Made by a program: the position numbers and the translations under genes
Shown: piece after piece, positions 62,680 to 64,000 of the stretch
Numbering within the stretch: position 1 is the stretch's first letter
Layout of the letters: every line of letters starts with the position of its first letter
The notes under the pieces: generated by a model
What the model saw: only the letters and a program-made list of their open reading frames with translations
Database searches by the model: none
Told to the model about the DNA's origin: nothing
Origin: Caldithrix sp.
GTDB taxonomy: Bacteria > Zhuqueibacterota > Zhuqueibacteria > Thermofontimicrobiales > Sulfurfontimicrobiaceae
Length of the DNA: 64,000 nucleotides
Assembly: GCA_020722815.1 (NCBI GenBank)
Contig: DYKB01000007.1
Coordinates: 17,883-81,882 of the forward strand
Reading direction: 5' to 3'

Positions 62680-63951
62680 TCAATAATATTCTCTCTTGAC
62701 CTGTGATAAAATTTTTTGATAATTATTCAAATTTTCAAGTACTTTTCCAACTCCTTTTACTACTGCCAACAGGGCATCATCCACCAGATAGACTGGCAGA
62801 TCGGTCTCATCTTTTATCCGGGCATCAAGGCCCTTCAGGAGGCCGCCACCGCCACTTAGAATGATTCCGCGATCCAGGATATCCGCCGCCAGTTCCGGGG
62901 GCGTTTTTTCCAGGCATTGCAGCACTGCCTGAACAATCATATCCACGGATTCGGATAGGGCTTCCTGTACTTCAAGGGTATTAATGACAATTGTTCGGGG
63001 GATGCCACTAATTAAATCCCGTCCCTTTATTGGCATTGAATTCACTTCCTGATCGGTACCAACGAGTGTGAGTGCTTTTGCCAATTTTTCAGCTAACAGA
63101 GGTGAGATGATAAGGTTATATTTTTTCTTAATATAAAGGAAAATAAACTCGGCAGTCTGCTTTTTATTTTTTCTATCCAGTGTATCGGGTAAGTTTTCCA
63201 GTATTTCCGTAGCGGATAATTTTATCCCCCGGATGCTTTCAGAACCGACTTCTTTGCCATCGATCTGTCTTGGGCCTTTCCAGACGTATGGTGATGCGGA
63301 TCCAATGTGACATTTAACATATTCAGCTGTATTTTCACCAATCAGGATGTTGTATTTCTTTTTGCAATATTGAATAATTGATTCGGTCATTTCATCCCCC
63401 GCCACCCGGATCGAATTGCTGGAAACAATGCCGGCAAGGGCAATTACAGCAATCTCTGTTGTTCCACCACCGATATCAATGACCATATTCCCAACGGGTT
63501 GTTCGATGGGCAGGCCAACGCCAATTGCAGCCGCCATGGGTTCGCTGACCAGATAGACTTCACGGGCACCAACATGTTCCGCCGAATCACGCACCGCCCG
63601 TTTTTCCACTTCGGTGATTCCCGAGGGAATTGAAATGGCGATACGAGGCCTCAATGACCAGCCGGAACGTGCTTTTCGAATAAAATGTCGAATCATTTGC
63701 TCGGCCAGCTCGAAATCGGCAATCACCCCATCCTTCATGGGACGAACCGTTATAATTTCACCCGGTGTCCGGCCAAGCATCTCTTTTGCCTCGTTTCCAA
63801 ACGCGACAATTTCCTGCGTTGCTTTACGGATTGCCACAATGGAAGGTTCATTCACGACAATGCCGCGATTTCGGACAAAAACCAGCGTATTCGCCGTACC
63901 GAGGTCAATGGCAATATCGCTGCTAAAAAAATTTTTCAGTGAAAGAAACAT
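62680..63951 (-). CDS. mreB: Cell-shape actin MreB with an internal insertion
   Basis: A 423-residue MreB; family members are usually about 340. Standard sites are present: IAIDLGTANT (13-22), PSGITEVEKRAV, EPMAAAIG, DIGGGTTE (159-166) and SGGGGLLKGL. Between IGSASPY (217-222) and KGRDLISG (309-316) lie about 75 extra residues, and the inserted part repeats a KKYN..I...AE pattern (199-210 and 277-288). It polymerises on the inner membrane and positions the elongasome. GAGGAAAG lies ahead of the ATG. Confidence 0.93.
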   Translation of the reverse strand: MFLSLKNFFSSDIAIDLGTANTLVFVRNRGIVVNEPSIVAIRKATQEIVAFGNEAKEMLGRTPGEIITVRPMKDGVIADFELAEQMIRHFIRKARSGWSLRPRIAISIPSGITEVEKRAVRDSAEHVGAREVYLVSEPMAAAIGVGLPIEQPVGNMVIDIGGGTTEIAVIALAGIVSSNSIRVAGDEMTESIIQYCKKKYNILIGENTAEYVKCHIGSASPYVWKGPRQIDGKEVGSESIRGIKLSATEILENLPDTLDRKNKKQTAEFIFLYIKKKYNLIISPLLAEKLAKALTLVGTDQEVNSMPIKGRDLISGIPRTIVINTLEVQEALSESVDMIVQAVLQCLEKTPPELAADILDRGIILSGGGGLLKGLDARIKDETDLPVYLVDDALLAVVKGVGKVLENLNNYQKILSQVKREYY

Positions 63952-64000
63952 TCTTTCCTCTTTTTGAAAAATCCTGCCGGTGACTCAATTTCCTATTTAA

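Overview
The window looks like chromosomal DNA of a diderm (Gram-negative type) bacterium. Evidence for two membranes is the lipoprotein signal peptides, an outer-membrane beta-barrel, a YbgF/CpoB-like periplasmic lipoprotein and a Wza/Wzc-type polysaccharide export pair. The moderate-to-low GC content, the NPFDP motif just after a lipoprotein cysteine and the PKD/ThuA-type surface lipoprotein suggest an uncultured FCB-group lineage such as KSB1 or Calditrichota; this is inference, because no rRNA gene is present. Every gene I can support reads on the minus strand, so genes are transcribed from high to low coordinates. No tRNA, rRNA, CRISPR array, transposase or phage gene was seen.

Layout in transcription order. 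(1) 63951-55324: a cell-shape operon, mreB-mreC-mreD-mrdA(PBP2)-rodA-lgt, followed by an outer-membrane beta-barrel protein and a YbgF/CpoB-like lipoprotein, closed by a strong intrinsic terminator at 55194-55222. (2) galT stands alone, then 660 bp of repeat-rich intergenic DNA. (3) 53505-43625: STAS protein, Wza-like exporter, Wzc-like tyrosine kinase, UDP-glucuronate-epimerase-like SDR, polyprenyl-phosphate sugar-phosphate transferase (initiating enzyme), GT4 and a canonical AsnB, closed by a perfect 14-bp hairpin terminator. (4) A glycerol-3-phosphate dehydrogenase in its own unit. (5) 41113-10165: a long run of glycan genes: SDRs, an acyltransferase, many GT4 and GT2 glycosyltransferases, two Wzx-type flippases, an O-antigen ligase/polymerase-like protein, a second AsnB lacking the glutaminase cysteine, a polysaccharide deacetylase, GT-C membrane enzymes, a nucleotidyltransferase/dehydratase/aminotransferase set for an amino-deoxysugar, and a membrane-anchored GH39-like hydrolase. 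(6) 9931-3860: a sulfate-activation module (sat, cysC, cysQ) interleaved with two alkaline-phosphatase-superfamily phosphodiesterase paralogues. (7) 3432-282: a small membrane protein and a large PKD/ThuA lipoprotein. At the left edge a 21-bp tandem repeat encodes an acidic heptapeptide.

Read together, regions 3 to 6 form a large surface polysaccharide locus. PAPS is probably made for sulfation rather than for cysteine synthesis: PAPS synthesis and PAP disposal are both present, but no PAPS reductase and no recognisable sulfotransferase lie in the window. Polyprenyl-phosphate-sugar synthase-like GT2 proteins beside GT-C enzymes suggest a second, lipid-linked sugar route. The most notable oddities are the AP-superfamily/PAPS module, a GT2 paralogue without its DxD motif, an AsnB without its N-terminal cysteine, an MreB with a roughly 75-residue insertion, and several kinds of intergenic inverted-repeat or decayed coding-like elements.
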